Assembly (NCBI RefSeq): GCF_000299335.2
Contig: NZ_CP004387.1
Coordinates: 2,232,001-2,296,000, forward strand
Source of the DNA: Isoalcanivorax pacificus W11-5
GTDB lineage: Bacteria > Pseudomonadota > Gammaproteobacteria > Pseudomonadales > Alcanivoracaceae
Reading direction: 5' to 3'
Length of the DNA stretch: 64,000 nt
Shown piece by piece: positions 30,701 through 39,190 of this stretch (position 1 is its first letter; every line of letters starts with the position of its first letter). The notes beneath the pieces were generated by a model. It did no database searches, was not told where the DNA came from, and was given only the letters and a program-made list of their open reading frames with translations. The position numbers and the translations under genes were made by a program.

Positions 30701-31494
30701 CACACCCGCTCGCCGATATCGGTATCAACCTCACCGACAAACGCTTTCGCCCTGATCTGGATGACGTGCTTGAACGCGCCCGCGCGGTGGGTGTGCGCTG
30801 GCAACTGATCACAGGGACCGACGCGGACAGCAGCCGGCAGGCGCTGGAACTGGCACGGCAACATGACACGCTGTTCTGCACCGCTGGCCTGCACCCTCAT
30901 CAGGCCAGCGCGTTCACGCCGGCCCTGCTCAGTGAACTCGACGCCCTCACCCGCGCTGAACAGGTACGGGCCATTGGCGAAACCGGGCTCGATTTCAATC
31001 GCGATTTTTCTCCCCGCGCCATGCAGGAAAAGGCCTTCGCCGCGCAACTGGCACTCGCCGTCACACAACAGAAGCCGGTTTTTCTGCACCAGCGCGATGC
31101 GCATGCGCGCTTTCTGCCTATTCTGCGTGAACAGCGCGATCAGCTCCCCGATGCCGTGGTGCACTGTTTTACCGGCACGCAACGGGAACTGTTCGATTAT
31201 CTGGACATGGATTGCCACATCGGCATCACCGGCTGGTTATGCGATGAACGGCGCGGCGGTACGCTGCAGGCGCTGGTGCATAACATCCCCGCAGATCGCC
31301 TGCTGGTGGAAACCGACGGCCCGTATCTGTTGCCCCGTGACCTGCCGGAAAAACCGCCCGTCAAAGGACGCAATGAACCGTCGCTGCTACCGTGGATTGT
31401 GAAGCGGCTCGCCGAATGCCGGGGAGAGGACGTGCAGCAGGTGGCCGACGCCACTTACCGGAACAGCTGCCGGATGTTCGGGGTTGCATTGTAG
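30697..31494 (+). CDS. tatD: TatD family 3'-5' DNase
   Basis: This metal-dependent hydrolase of 265 residues has a TIM-barrel fold. The N-terminus reads DIGINLTD, as in E. coli TatD, rather than the HxH metal pair of the YcfH type. Remaining metal and catalytic residues are visible in TAGLHPHQA, GETGLDF, FLHQRDA, HCFTG and ETDGPYLLP. E. coli TatD is a Mg-dependent 3'-5' exonuclease that helps repair oxidised DNA. Here it is coupled by an ATGA overlap to the lexA-DUF1499 run, which suggests SOS control. Confidence 0.92.
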   Translation: MTHPLADIGINLTDKRFRPDLDDVLERARAVGVRWQLITGTDADSSRQALELARQHDTLFCTAGLHPHQASAFTPALLSELDALTRAEQVRAIGETGLDFNRDFSPRAMQEKAFAAQLALAVTQQKPVFLHQRDAHARFLPILREQRDQLPDAVVHCFTGTQRELFDYLDMDCHIGITGWLCDERRGGTLQALVHNIPADRLLVETDGPYLLPRDLPEKPPVKGRNEPSLLPWIVKRLAECRGEDVQQVADATYRNSCRMFGVAL

Positions 31495-31522
31495 GTGGAT
31501 CCCGCTCCATCACGCCGGTGCA

Positions 31523-31750
31523 TTACTCGCGCACCAACCGCTCCCTCACATCCAGCAATCCGAACGGCCAGTCCAGTTCACGCCCGGCATAGCGCACCAC
31601 CGGGATGCGTTCACCGTACGCTTCGATCAGCGCATCCTCCTCGGCAATATCAATCTTCTCGATCTGCGCCATCGGCAGTGCCTGCCGCAGCAGGGCTTCT
31701 GCCTGCTCGCACAGATGGCAACCGAGCGTGGTCAGCAGCTCAATCTTCAT
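31523..31750 (-). CDS. Glutaredoxin-like thiol protein (DUF836 type)
   Basis: This 75-residue thioredoxin-fold protein has the N-terminal LLTTLGCHLCEQA with a CxxC pair and the cis-Pro region ERIPVV. It is a small redox protein; the partner is unknown. The ATG at 31750 overlaps the end of rlmKL by 11 bases, so translation is coupled. The longer upstream frame lies inside rlmKL and is not real. Confidence 0.85.
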   Translation of the reverse strand: MKIELLTTLGCHLCEQAEALLRQALPMAQIEKIDIAEEDALIEAYGERIPVVRYAGRELDWPFGLLDVRERLVRE

Positions 31751-33854
31751 GGCCGTGGGTAATCCTGTAGCAATGGTGAATGCGCTCGTTGCGACTGAAA
31801 TCCGGCGGAATGCTCCAGCGCGTAATATCTTCCACCACATACCAGCGGCGAATATTTTCCTCCAGCTCAAAGCGACGGAAATTACAGGAAAAATAGAGCG
31901 TGCCGCCGGGCTCCAGCCGCTTCATCAAGGCACGGATCAGATCACCGTGGTCGCGCTGGACGACAAAATCATCCCGGCTCTTGTTGTTCGAGAACGTCGG
32001 CGGGTCACAAAAAATCAGGTCAAATTGCTGCGGCGTGTCCTCCACCCACTGCCGGACATCGGCACGCACCAGTTCATGCTGCCGCATGCCAAACCCGTTC
32101 GCGGCCAGATTGCAGCCGGCCCAGTCCAGGTAGCGACGTGATGCATCCACAGTCACTGTGCGCGAGGCGCCTCCCAGTGCCGCATGCACAGACGCCGCAC
32201 CGGTGTAGCCGAACAGGTTGAGAAACCGTTTGCCGCGCGCTTCCTCACCCAGCCGCAGGCGCATCGGGCGATGGTCCAGGAACAACCCGCTGTCGAGGTA
32301 ATCGCGCAGGTTGATCAGCAGCCGTGCTTCGCCTTCCGTGACCACATGATAGTCACTACCCTGATCCAGCTTCTGGTACTGGCCCTTGCCTTTCTGCTGG
32401 CTGCGGGTGCGCAGGAATACCTGTTCGCGGTGTACCCCCAACGCCGCGCGTACCGCGCTCACCGCCAGCGTGCGCCGCTGTGCGGCGGCCTGTTCGTCGA
32501 TGGTCTTCGGCGGCGCGTATTCCTGCACCAGTGCCTTGTCGCCGTAAATATCAATGGAGAAATTGAACTCCGGCAGATCACGGTCATACAGCCGATAGGC
32601 CTGTACGCCGGACTGGTCCAGCCAGCGCCGCAACTGCCTGCTGTTCTTGCGCAGCCGGTTCACCAGCGCCTGGGCCGGTTCCGGCACATCAAAGGCCGCT
32701 TCGCCAACTACCTGCAATGGCGGTGGCGGCACTTTGCGCTGCGGCGTCATGCGCCGCAGGTAGACCTGCATCGGGCCGTTGCGCACGCGCCAGCTTTCCA
32801 GCATCTGCATCCCGCTGCGGTCCAGCGCTTCGACCTGGCTCGCCACCACCAGCGCGTGCCAGTGCGGCGCCAGACGTCCCAGCACCTGGCCGAGCGCATA
32901 ATACAGCCAGCCGGCACGCTGCTGTTCCTCCAGCCGCTCGCCCCAGGGCGGATTGGTCACGACCAGGCCTTTATCACCGGCAAAATCCCGTGCACGCAGC
33001 GCACCGAGTTCTCGACGTTCCAGATGAATCAGCGCGCCGACGCCAGCGCGCTCGGCATTGGCACGCGCCTGATGCAGGACGGATGCGTCAGCATCAAAAC
33101 CCTTCAACGACAGGCCCGGCGGCGGTTCACGCCTGGCCGCCTGTGCTTCATCGCGCAGTTCTCGCCACACGCTGAGGTCGGTGCCCGGCCAGTGCAGCAA
33201 GCCATATTCATCCCGCAGCAATCCGGGGGCATGCTGTAACAGCATGCCGGCCGCTTCCACCAGCAGCGTGCCGCTGCCACAGAAAGGGTCCAGCAGTACC
33301 GGGGTACCGTCACCGGGCCAGCCTGCAGCGATCAGCATCGCCGCTGCCAGCGTCTCGCGCAGCGGCGCCAGGCCTCCCTCAAGACGGTAGCCGCGCCGCT
33401 GCAGGGATTCGCCACTGAAATCCACGAACAGCTCGCTGTGCGTCTCGCCCACGCTCATGCGCAGGCAGAGCGCACCGGCAGCCTGGTCCGACGGCGCCAT
33501 GGCGGTCGGTGCCTGACGCAAAAAACGGCTGCGGGTGACACGGTTATCCCCACGCACACCACGTTCGTGGTCCACCCGTACATGGAGACGCCGTACATCC
33601 CGCGTATGCGTGGCCCAGTCAAACACCTGCGCCAGTACATCAGCGGCCTGCTCCGGAGCCCCCTCGTGCCGCGCCACGGGCAGCAGTACACGCTCGGCCA
33701 CGCGGGACCAGAGGCATACACGCATCGCGGCCTGTACCCCGCCCTCCAGCCGTACCGCAGCGCCGCCCTGCTCCGTCGTCGCCAGGCCGAGGCCGGTCAG
33801 TTCGCGTTGCAGCAATGGCGCCAGGCCAGGCATGCAGGTAATGACAAATTCCAT
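31740..33854 (-). CDS. rlmL: Bifunctional 23S rRNA methyltransferase RlmKL
   Basis: This fused enzyme of 704 residues (E. coli 702) makes m2G2445 and m7G2069 in 23S rRNA. The N-terminal half has a THUMP domain and the RlmL motif DPFCGSGTLLVEA with the catalytic TNPPWGERL. The C-terminal RlmK half has LNLFGYTGAASVHAAL and FDLIFCDPPTFSNN. The start ATG 33854 gives the family N-terminus MEFVITCMPGL; an earlier TTG is not needed. The neighbours rmf and pyrD are the same in Pseudomonas. Confidence 0.95.
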   Translation of the reverse strand: MEFVITCMPGLAPLLQRELTGLGLATTEQGGAAVRLEGGVQAAMRVCLWSRVAERVLLPVARHEGAPEQAADVLAQVFDWATHTRDVRRLHVRVDHERGVRGDNRVTRSRFLRQAPTAMAPSDQAAGALCLRMSVGETHSELFVDFSGESLQRRGYRLEGGLAPLRETLAAAMLIAAGWPGDGTPVLLDPFCGSGTLLVEAAGMLLQHAPGLLRDEYGLLHWPGTDLSVWRELRDEAQAARREPPPGLSLKGFDADASVLHQARANAERAGVGALIHLERRELGALRARDFAGDKGLVVTNPPWGERLEEQQRAGWLYYALGQVLGRLAPHWHALVVASQVEALDRSGMQMLESWRVRNGPMQVYLRRMTPQRKVPPPPLQVVGEAAFDVPEPAQALVNRLRKNSRQLRRWLDQSGVQAYRLYDRDLPEFNFSIDIYGDKALVQEYAPPKTIDEQAAAQRRTLAVSAVRAALGVHREQVFLRTRSQQKGKGQYQKLDQGSDYHVVTEGEARLLINLRDYLDSGLFLDHRPMRLRLGEEARGKRFLNLFGYTGAASVHAALGGASRTVTVDASRRYLDWAGCNLAANGFGMRQHELVRADVRQWVEDTPQQFDLIFCDPPTFSNNKSRDDFVVQRDHGDLIRALMKRLEPGGTLYFSCNFRRFELEENIRRWYVVEDITRWSIPPDFSRNERIHHCYRITHGHED

Positions 33855-33919
33855 AACAAATCCGCTGCAAGTAGTTGAATAGCGCTTCAATCAATCTTGA
33901 GTGAACACCGGTTATTCAG

Positions 33920-33947
33920 CATATGCCTAACCACGCACCGGCATATG
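33920..33947. promoter_or_regulatory. Large dyad between rlmKL and rmf
   Basis: CATATGCC (33920-33927) and GGCATATG (33940-33947) form a perfect 8-bp inverted repeat with a 12-bp spacer. It lies about 150 bp before rmf and 66 bp before rlmKL. The half-site spacing suits a dimeric regulator; no known factor is recognised. Confidence 0.4.
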
Positions 33948-34096
33948 ACAACTCGATATTCGACCTGCCCGTGCTGCGTTCCCATACTGGAATCGCACAC
34001 ATCGCCATGACGGCCTCCCGCCCGGCCTCTCCGGGCAAGCCTTCATGCGCCTCAGCTTTCACTTGGATTACTGCTACCAGGAAAGGGGAACAGTAG

Positions 34097-34303
34097 ATGA
34101 AAAGACAGAAACGCGATCGGACCAACCGCGCTTATTCTCGAGGCTACCATGCCGGCTTACATGGCAAATCCCAGGATCTCTGCCCATTCGATGCCCTCAT
34201 GTCCCGCTCAAGCTGGATCAACGGCTGGCGCGAAGGCCGTACCGACCATATCAACGGCTACGTGGGTGTGGCCAGCGTGCAGAATCTGAAGAACCTGGGC
34301 TGA
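34097..34303 (+). CDS. rmf: Ribosome modulation factor
   Basis: This 68-residue basic protein dimerises 70S ribosomes into dormant 100S particles in stationary phase. The family pattern is complete: MKRQKRDR, RGYHAGLHGKS, CPF and WINGWREGR. An AAGGGG ribosome site precedes the ATG and a terminator follows, so it is a single-gene transcript. Location between rlmKL and pyrD is conserved in pseudomonads. Confidence 0.96.
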   Translation: MKRQKRDRTNRAYSRGYHAGLHGKSQDLCPFDALMSRSSWINGWREGRTDHINGYVGVASVQNLKNLG

Positions 34304-34370
34304 TTCCCCGCCCGGTACGATTTTTTGGCTCCACAACCTGTTCACCACGACGCGCGTCAAGCGCTCTCCA

Positions 34371-34392
34371 GGGCCCCTCCAGGGCCCTTTTT
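34371..34392 (+). terminator. Rho-independent terminator of rmf
   Basis: GGGCCC (34371-34376), loop CTCCA, GGGCCC (34382-34387) and five T residues form a compact terminator 68 bp after the rmf stop. Confidence 0.75.
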
Positions 34393-34418
34393 AATGCGAT
34401 GCTGAAAAACGAACCTCT

Positions 34419-35429
34419 TCAAGCCACCTTCTGCATCGCCCGGACCGATTCCGCCACCAGCGCCGGCCCACGGTAGATCAGGCCGGTGTAGACCTGTACC
34501 AGCGGGGCACCCAGACGCTGTTTGTCTGCCGCGTCCTCGCCGGTCAGGATGCCACCCACCCCGATGACCGGCATGCGCCCGTCCAGTGCCTTCACCATGC
34601 TCGACAGCGCCTGATCCGCCAGGGGCTTCAGCGGCTGCCCGCTGAGGCCGCCCTGTTCGGTGCCGTGCGGCAGCGCTTCCACGTGCGGGCGCGTGATCGT
34701 GGTATTGCCCACCGTGACGCCATCAATGCCATGGCGTACCAGGGCTTCCGCCATCACGCCCATCGCCTCGGCATCGTTGTCCGGTGCGATCTTGATCACC
34801 AGCGGCACCCGGCGGCCGGCACGCTGGTCCAGTGCGGTCTGGCGTTCACGCAGGGTGCCCAGCAACGACTCCAGCGCGTCACCGTGCTGCAGCGTACGCA
34901 GGCCCGGCGTGTTCGGCGAGGACACGTTCACCACCACATAGCTGGCCTCGGTATGCACCCGGTCCAGGCAGTACAGGTAGTCATCCACCGCCTGTTCTAC
35001 CGGCGTGCTGGCGTTCTTGCCGATATTGATACCCAGGACACCCTCGAAGCGGCGCGTGGCGACGGCCTTGACCAGATAGTCCACACCCCGGTTGTTGAAC
35101 CCCATGCGGTTGATCAGGGCCGAGGCCGCCGGCAGCCGGAACATGCGTGGTTTGGGATTGCCCGGTTGCGGACGCGGCGTCACCGTGCCCACTTCGACAA
35201 ACCCGAAGCCCAGGCTGGCCAGGCCGTCCACGCAGTCACCGTTCTTGTCCAGGCCCGCCGCAAGCCCCACCGGATTCGGAAACCGCAGCCCCATCACCTC
35301 CACCGGCATCGCCGGCACGCTGACCGGGTATAATCGGCCCAGCCCCTTGCGCAGCATCGCCAGCGTCAGTTCGTGCACAGTCTCTTCGGGCAGGGAAAAC
35401 AGCAACGGGCGGGCGATCTGGTACAGCAT
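34419..35429 (-). CDS. pyrD: Dihydroorotate dehydrogenase (quinone)
   Basis: This class 2, membrane-associated enzyme oxidises dihydroorotate to orotate with quinone in pyrimidine synthesis. The 336-residue protein has an N-terminal membrane-binding helix, the FMN-binding NPVGLAAGLDKNG, the catalytic Ser region NVSSPNTPGLR, and VIKIAPD and GVGGI for phosphate binding. It converges on rmf. Confidence 0.96.
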   Translation of the reverse strand: MLYQIARPLLFSLPEETVHELTLAMLRKGLGRLYPVSVPAMPVEVMGLRFPNPVGLAAGLDKNGDCVDGLASLGFGFVEVGTVTPRPQPGNPKPRMFRLPAASALINRMGFNNRGVDYLVKAVATRRFEGVLGINIGKNASTPVEQAVDDYLYCLDRVHTEASYVVVNVSSPNTPGLRTLQHGDALESLLGTLRERQTALDQRAGRRVPLVIKIAPDNDAEAMGVMAEALVRHGIDGVTVGNTTITRPHVEALPHGTEQGGLSGQPLKPLADQALSSMVKALDGRMPVIGVGGILTGEDAADKQRLGAPLVQVYTGLIYRGPALVAESVRAMQKVA

Positions 35430-35525
35430 GAGAGGCTCCGTGGTGGCGAATGGCGCGCATTATATACAACGGCGCGCCGGGGCGCCGTAGCTGCGGGTGG
35501 CGAGGCATTGCGGGCAGGAGAAAGC

Positions 35526-35553
35526 AGAAGGGCCGGCATGAGCCGGCCCTTCT
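35526..35553 (-). terminator. Strong hairpin terminator after the RND gene
   Basis: A perfect 12-bp inverted repeat (AGAAGGGCCGGC / GCCGGCCCTTCT, 4-base loop) lies 17 bp beyond the stop of the RND gene. The run after it on the minus strand is T-rich but interrupted. It separates the transport cluster from the pyrD promoter region. Confidence 0.7.
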
Positions 35554-35569
35554 GTGGGGTGCGGAGCGG

Positions 35570-37942
35570 TTAGCTGGCCTTTTGCTCGTGTTTGAGCAGG
35601 AAGCGGGCCAGTGCCGGCAGCAGCCAGAGCGCACCGATCATGTTCCAGAGGAACATGAAGGTGAGCAGAATGCCCATGTCGGCCTGGAACTTGATCGACG
35701 AGAACACCCAGAACACCACACCCACCGCCAATGCCAGGCCAGTGAATGCAACGGCCTTGCCGGTGGTTTTCAGCGTTTCGGAATAGGCTTCTTCCAGCGG
35801 CAGACCCGCCTTCAGATACTCTTCCAGCTTGCTGTAGATATAGATGCCGTAATCCACACCAATGCCGACACCCAGCGCGATGACCGGCAATGTCGCGACT
35901 TTCACGCCGATGCCCATCCAGGTCATCAGCGCCTGGCACAGCACTGACGTCAGGCCCAGCGGGATCAGGATACAGAGCACCGCCCGGATCGAGCGGAAGG
36001 CAATCAGACACAGCACCGCCACCACGGCGTACACCAGCGCCAGCATCGGGTACTGACTGGCATTGATGGTCTGGTTGGTCGCTGCTTCGATACCGGCGTT
36101 GCCGGAAGCCAGCTTGAATTCGATCACGTCCGGGTTATTGTGCGCTTGCGCGTACTTCGCCACAGCGTCTGTGACATTGTTCAGCGTCGCTGCGCGATGG
36201 TCGTCCAGGAACACATAGATCGGCGTCACTGAACAGTCCAGGTTATAGAGCGAATCCGGCATGAACATCATCGCGTTGTTCAGCGCGTACTGATCGCGGG
36301 ATATGGTCGCCCACTTCAGGTTGCCTTCGTTGGTATTGGCACTGATCAGTTTCGCAGTGGACGCGATGGATGCCACGTCCTGCACGCCCGGCACGTTCAG
36401 CAGTGCCCACGACAGGCTGTCGATCTGCTGCATCGCGTCATAGCTGTTGCAGGCTTCCAGCGGTGTCTTGCCGATCACCACCAGCACGTCGGCACTGACG
36501 CTGTAGTTCGATACCAGCATGTTGATGTCGTGGTTGTACTGATAACGACGCTCCGGAATATAACCGCGCGGACACTCCTGCTCCTGACACGGGTCTGGCC
36601 ACAGCTCAGGCGCACCACGGTCCAGATCCCCGACCTGGATATCCTTGGCGACCCACAGCCCGCCGGCGTAGCCCAGCGCTGCCACCACGATCGACGCAGC
36701 CGCCCAGCCCGGCCGGGCAAAGCGCGAGAAGAATGACGCCAGTGGATGCGAGCCGCCGCGCTTCTTGCGGATCTTCGCTATCGCAGACTCGCCTACGCCG
36801 GTGTATGACAGCAGCACCGGCACGATCACCAGGTTGGTGAGGATGATCACCGCCACGCCCACACTGGCAGCAATCGCCAGCTCACGAATCACGCCCACAT
36901 CGATGATGTACAGCGTAACGAAACCAATCCCATCACTGACCAGCGCCACGACGCCGGGCACTGCCAGCACGGAGAAGGTCTTCATTGCCGCGCTGAGCTT
37001 GTCGAGCCCGTCGGCGGCGTTGTTGGCCAGCGCATTGACCATCTGGACGCCATGGCTCACCGCGATGGCGAAGACCAGGAACGGCACCAGCATCGAATAA
37101 GGGTCGATGGTGAAACCGAGCATGGAAACAACGCCCAGTTGCCAGATCACTGCGACAAATGAACACAGCGTCACCACCAGCGAACTGCGCAGGCTGCGGG
37201 TGTCAATCAACAGCAGCAGCGCTGTCAGGCCCAGCGTCACGAAGAAGAACATCGCGACTTCGGCTGCCGCCGCCATCACATCGCCGGCCATCTTGGCGGC
37301 GCCGACAATATGGATACGCAGGTCCGGGTACTTTTCCTGGTAGCGGCTACGGATGTCATCCAGCGCAGCGGACAACTGCGGGATATCGACAGTCGACCCT
37401 TCCGAAAGCACATCCAGCAGATTGGCGTGCACGATGGAAGAACGGAAATCATCCGCCACCAGGCTGCCAACATGCCGGGAACGCAGCACGTTGGTGCGCA
37501 GGTCTTCCAGGCTCTCGGCGGAACCATCGTAGGCCGGCGGAATGATCTCACCACCTTCGAAACCGTCCTCGGTCACCTCGGCCCAGCGGACGTTCGGCGT
37601 CCACAGCGAACTGATCTTGGACGGATCCACGCCATCCAGGGAGAACACTTCATCCGTGATCTCGCTGAGCGCCTGCATGTAGGTCTCGTTGAAGATGTCA
37701 TCGTGGGTGACATCGGCCACGATCACCCGCACATCATTGCCAAGCGAGACATCGTTGCGGTGTTCCAGGAAGTTCTGAATGTACGGATGGCTGATCGGCA
37801 CCATCTTGCGCACATCGGTATTGAGCTTGATATTGAGCGCCTGCATGCCCAGAAACACGGTCAGCGCCACGAAAACCAGCAGCAGCACTGGCCGCGCGCC
37901 AAACACGACCCGGGCCACGGCGGATGAAAATTTACCTGTCAT
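35570..37942 (-). CDS. MMPL/RND-superfamily transporter
   Basis: This 790-residue inner-membrane protein has the two-repeat RND layout: TM1, a periplasmic loop of about 190 residues, five helices, then TM7, a second loop and five more helices. The second half contains the MMPL signature GVGIGVDYGIYIYS. The second periplasmic loop has several cysteines (DPCQEQEC, CNSYD, LDC), suggesting disulfides. It resembles hydrophobe/lipid exporters rather than drug-efflux AcrB. It lies 17 bp after the YCF48 gene and downstream of DUF1302/DUF1329, a combination that recurs in lipid-using proteobacteria. The cargo is unknown. Confidence 0.85.
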   Translation of the reverse strand: MTGKFSSAVARVVFGARPVLLLVFVALTVFLGMQALNIKLNTDVRKMVPISHPYIQNFLEHRNDVSLGNDVRVIVADVTHDDIFNETYMQALSEITDEVFSLDGVDPSKISSLWTPNVRWAEVTEDGFEGGEIIPPAYDGSAESLEDLRTNVLRSRHVGSLVADDFRSSIVHANLLDVLSEGSTVDIPQLSAALDDIRSRYQEKYPDLRIHIVGAAKMAGDVMAAAAEVAMFFFVTLGLTALLLLIDTRSLRSSLVVTLCSFVAVIWQLGVVSMLGFTIDPYSMLVPFLVFAIAVSHGVQMVNALANNAADGLDKLSAAMKTFSVLAVPGVVALVSDGIGFVTLYIIDVGVIRELAIAASVGVAVIILTNLVIVPVLLSYTGVGESAIAKIRKKRGGSHPLASFFSRFARPGWAAASIVVAALGYAGGLWVAKDIQVGDLDRGAPELWPDPCQEQECPRGYIPERRYQYNHDINMLVSNYSVSADVLVVIGKTPLEACNSYDAMQQIDSLSWALLNVPGVQDVASIASTAKLISANTNEGNLKWATISRDQYALNNAMMFMPDSLYNLDCSVTPIYVFLDDHRAATLNNVTDAVAKYAQAHNNPDVIEFKLASGNAGIEAATNQTINASQYPMLALVYAVVAVLCLIAFRSIRAVLCILIPLGLTSVLCQALMTWMGIGVKVATLPVIALGVGIGVDYGIYIYSKLEEYLKAGLPLEEAYSETLKTTGKAVAFTGLALAVGVVFWVFSSIKFQADMGILLTFMFLWNMIGALWLLPALARFLLKHEQKAS

Positions 37943-37959
37943 GATGATCGCTCCCGCCG

Positions 37960-39030
37960 TTATCGGATGTTATCGAAAATACGCACGCCGCTGGCGCCTG
38001 CGGTGAGTACACCGCCGCCCTTGCGCGGCAATACCGACGAGATGGTCTGCCGACCCTGCACGAACTGTACCGACAGCATGCTGCCCTGATCATGGCTGGT
38101 CAGCACCGCGCCAGCGTTACCCACCATCACCAGGGTGCCATCGCTGAGGACGGTACCGGCATTGACACCACTGCGCAGGCCACTGCTGACTTTTTGCCAG
38201 GTTTCACCCCGGTCACGGCTGAGCCAGACATTGCCCTGCAGGCCGTGCGCCAGCAATGTGCGCACGTCCGAACTGACCGTACCGAAGAAAGTACCGTGGT
38301 AAGGGCTATCCAGTTTTGTCCAGGTCTCCCCCCGGTCGCGGGAGCGATACAGCGTGCCTTTTTCTCCGGAAATGAACAGCGTGTCCGGCTCGCCATTGAG
38401 CGGCGCGATGGAGTAGAAATGCCAGCCGTCGGCATTGTCCATGTCGCGGTTCGCCTGTTGCCAGCTATCGCCACCATCACGGGTTTCGACCATGTAACCG
38501 TAACCACCGACCGCGATGGCATGGCGGGTGGAATCACACCAGACATCGAGCAGTGGTGCACCGGAGGTATCGACCATGGCAGCACCTTCATCGGCGTACG
38601 GATCATCGCTGTAGAGGTCGTCGCTGTAGATATCGTCGTTGTACAGCTCTTCGTCGGAGAGCGCTTCATCGTCCAGCGCCTCGGCACCGTCATCCAGCGC
38701 GTCGCTGTACTGGAGCGTCCAGGTGGTGCCGCCATCGCGCGTGCCCAGCACAACGGCATCATGCCCTACTGCCCAGCCATGCTCCGCATCGGCGAAGCAG
38801 ACCGCGGTCAGCAACACGCTGGTGGGCGTTTCCGCCTGCCGCCAGTGCTGGCCTTCGTCATCAGAATAAATAATGTGTCCACGGTCACCGACCGCAACCA
38901 CCCTGTCCCCTGCCCGGGCCAGATCCACATAGATACTGCCACGCAGCAGCGGATCGGTGGCGGGGACCACCCCGTTTGCCTGCACGACTGCAGAGATGGC
39001 CAACAGGCCAAGCGCAACTGTTTTTTTCAT
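37960..39030 (-). CDS. YCF48/BNR-repeat periplasmic beta-propeller protein
   Basis: This 356-residue protein has a signal peptide (cleavage near VQA-NGV). It then has repeated BNR/YCF48 blades of the type SDDEGQHW, TRDGGTTW, TRDGGDSWQ, SRDRGETWTKL and SRDRGETWQKV. Between blades there is a very acidic, Asp/Tyr/Ser-rich insert at about residues 110-149 with the repeated unit YSDD. In plants and cyanobacteria YCF48 is a photosystem II assembly factor; bacterial homologues next to RND pumps are probably accessory periplasmic proteins. It is transcribed with the RND gene. Confidence 0.8.
   Translation of the reverse strand: MKKTVALGLLAISAVVQANGVVPATDPLLRGSIYVDLARAGDRVVAVGDRGHIIYSDDEGQHWRQAETPTSVLLTAVCFADAEHGWAVGHDAVVLGTRDGGTTWTLQYSDALDDGAEALDDEALSDEELYNDDIYSDDLYSDDPYADEGAAMVDTSGAPLLDVWCDSTRHAIAVGGYGYMVETRDGGDSWQQANRDMDNADGWHFYSIAPLNGEPDTLFISGEKGTLYRSRDRGETWTKLDSPYHGTFFGTVSSDVRTLLAHGLQGNVWLSRDRGETWQKVSSGLRSGVNAGTVLSDGTLVMVGNAGAVLTSHDQGSMLSVQFVQGRQTISSVLPRKGGGVLTAGASGVRIFDNIR
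38584..38703 (-). repeat. Acidic Asp/Tyr-rich low-complexity insert
   Basis: This segment encodes about 40 residues in which Asp, Glu, Ser and Tyr dominate, with near-repeats LYNDD, IYSDD, LYSDD and PYADE. It interrupts the beta-propeller. It resembles calcium-binding acidic loops, but no canonical motif is complete. Confidence 0.6.
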
Positions 39031-39146
39031 TGGAACCTACTCGGCTAAAGCTGCCAGTCCTGAATTCACCCTTAATGAAAACCCCCGCTGCTTCCTTGAG
39101 CCGAAGCTGCTACGGCAACGGGACAGGAAAACAACAGGGGCTTGTC

Positions 39147-39172
39147 AAAACGGGCACGCTCACACGTGCCCG
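39147..39172 (-). terminator. Rho-independent terminator after DUF1329 gene
   Basis: CGGGCACG / CGTGCCCG with a 6-base loop is followed on the minus strand by TTTTGACA. It lies 19 bp beyond the DUF1329 stop, so DUF1302-DUF1329 and YCF48-RND are likely two transcripts or are linked only by read-through. Confidence 0.75.
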
Positions 39173-39190
39173 CGATCCGTGTCGGGACAA

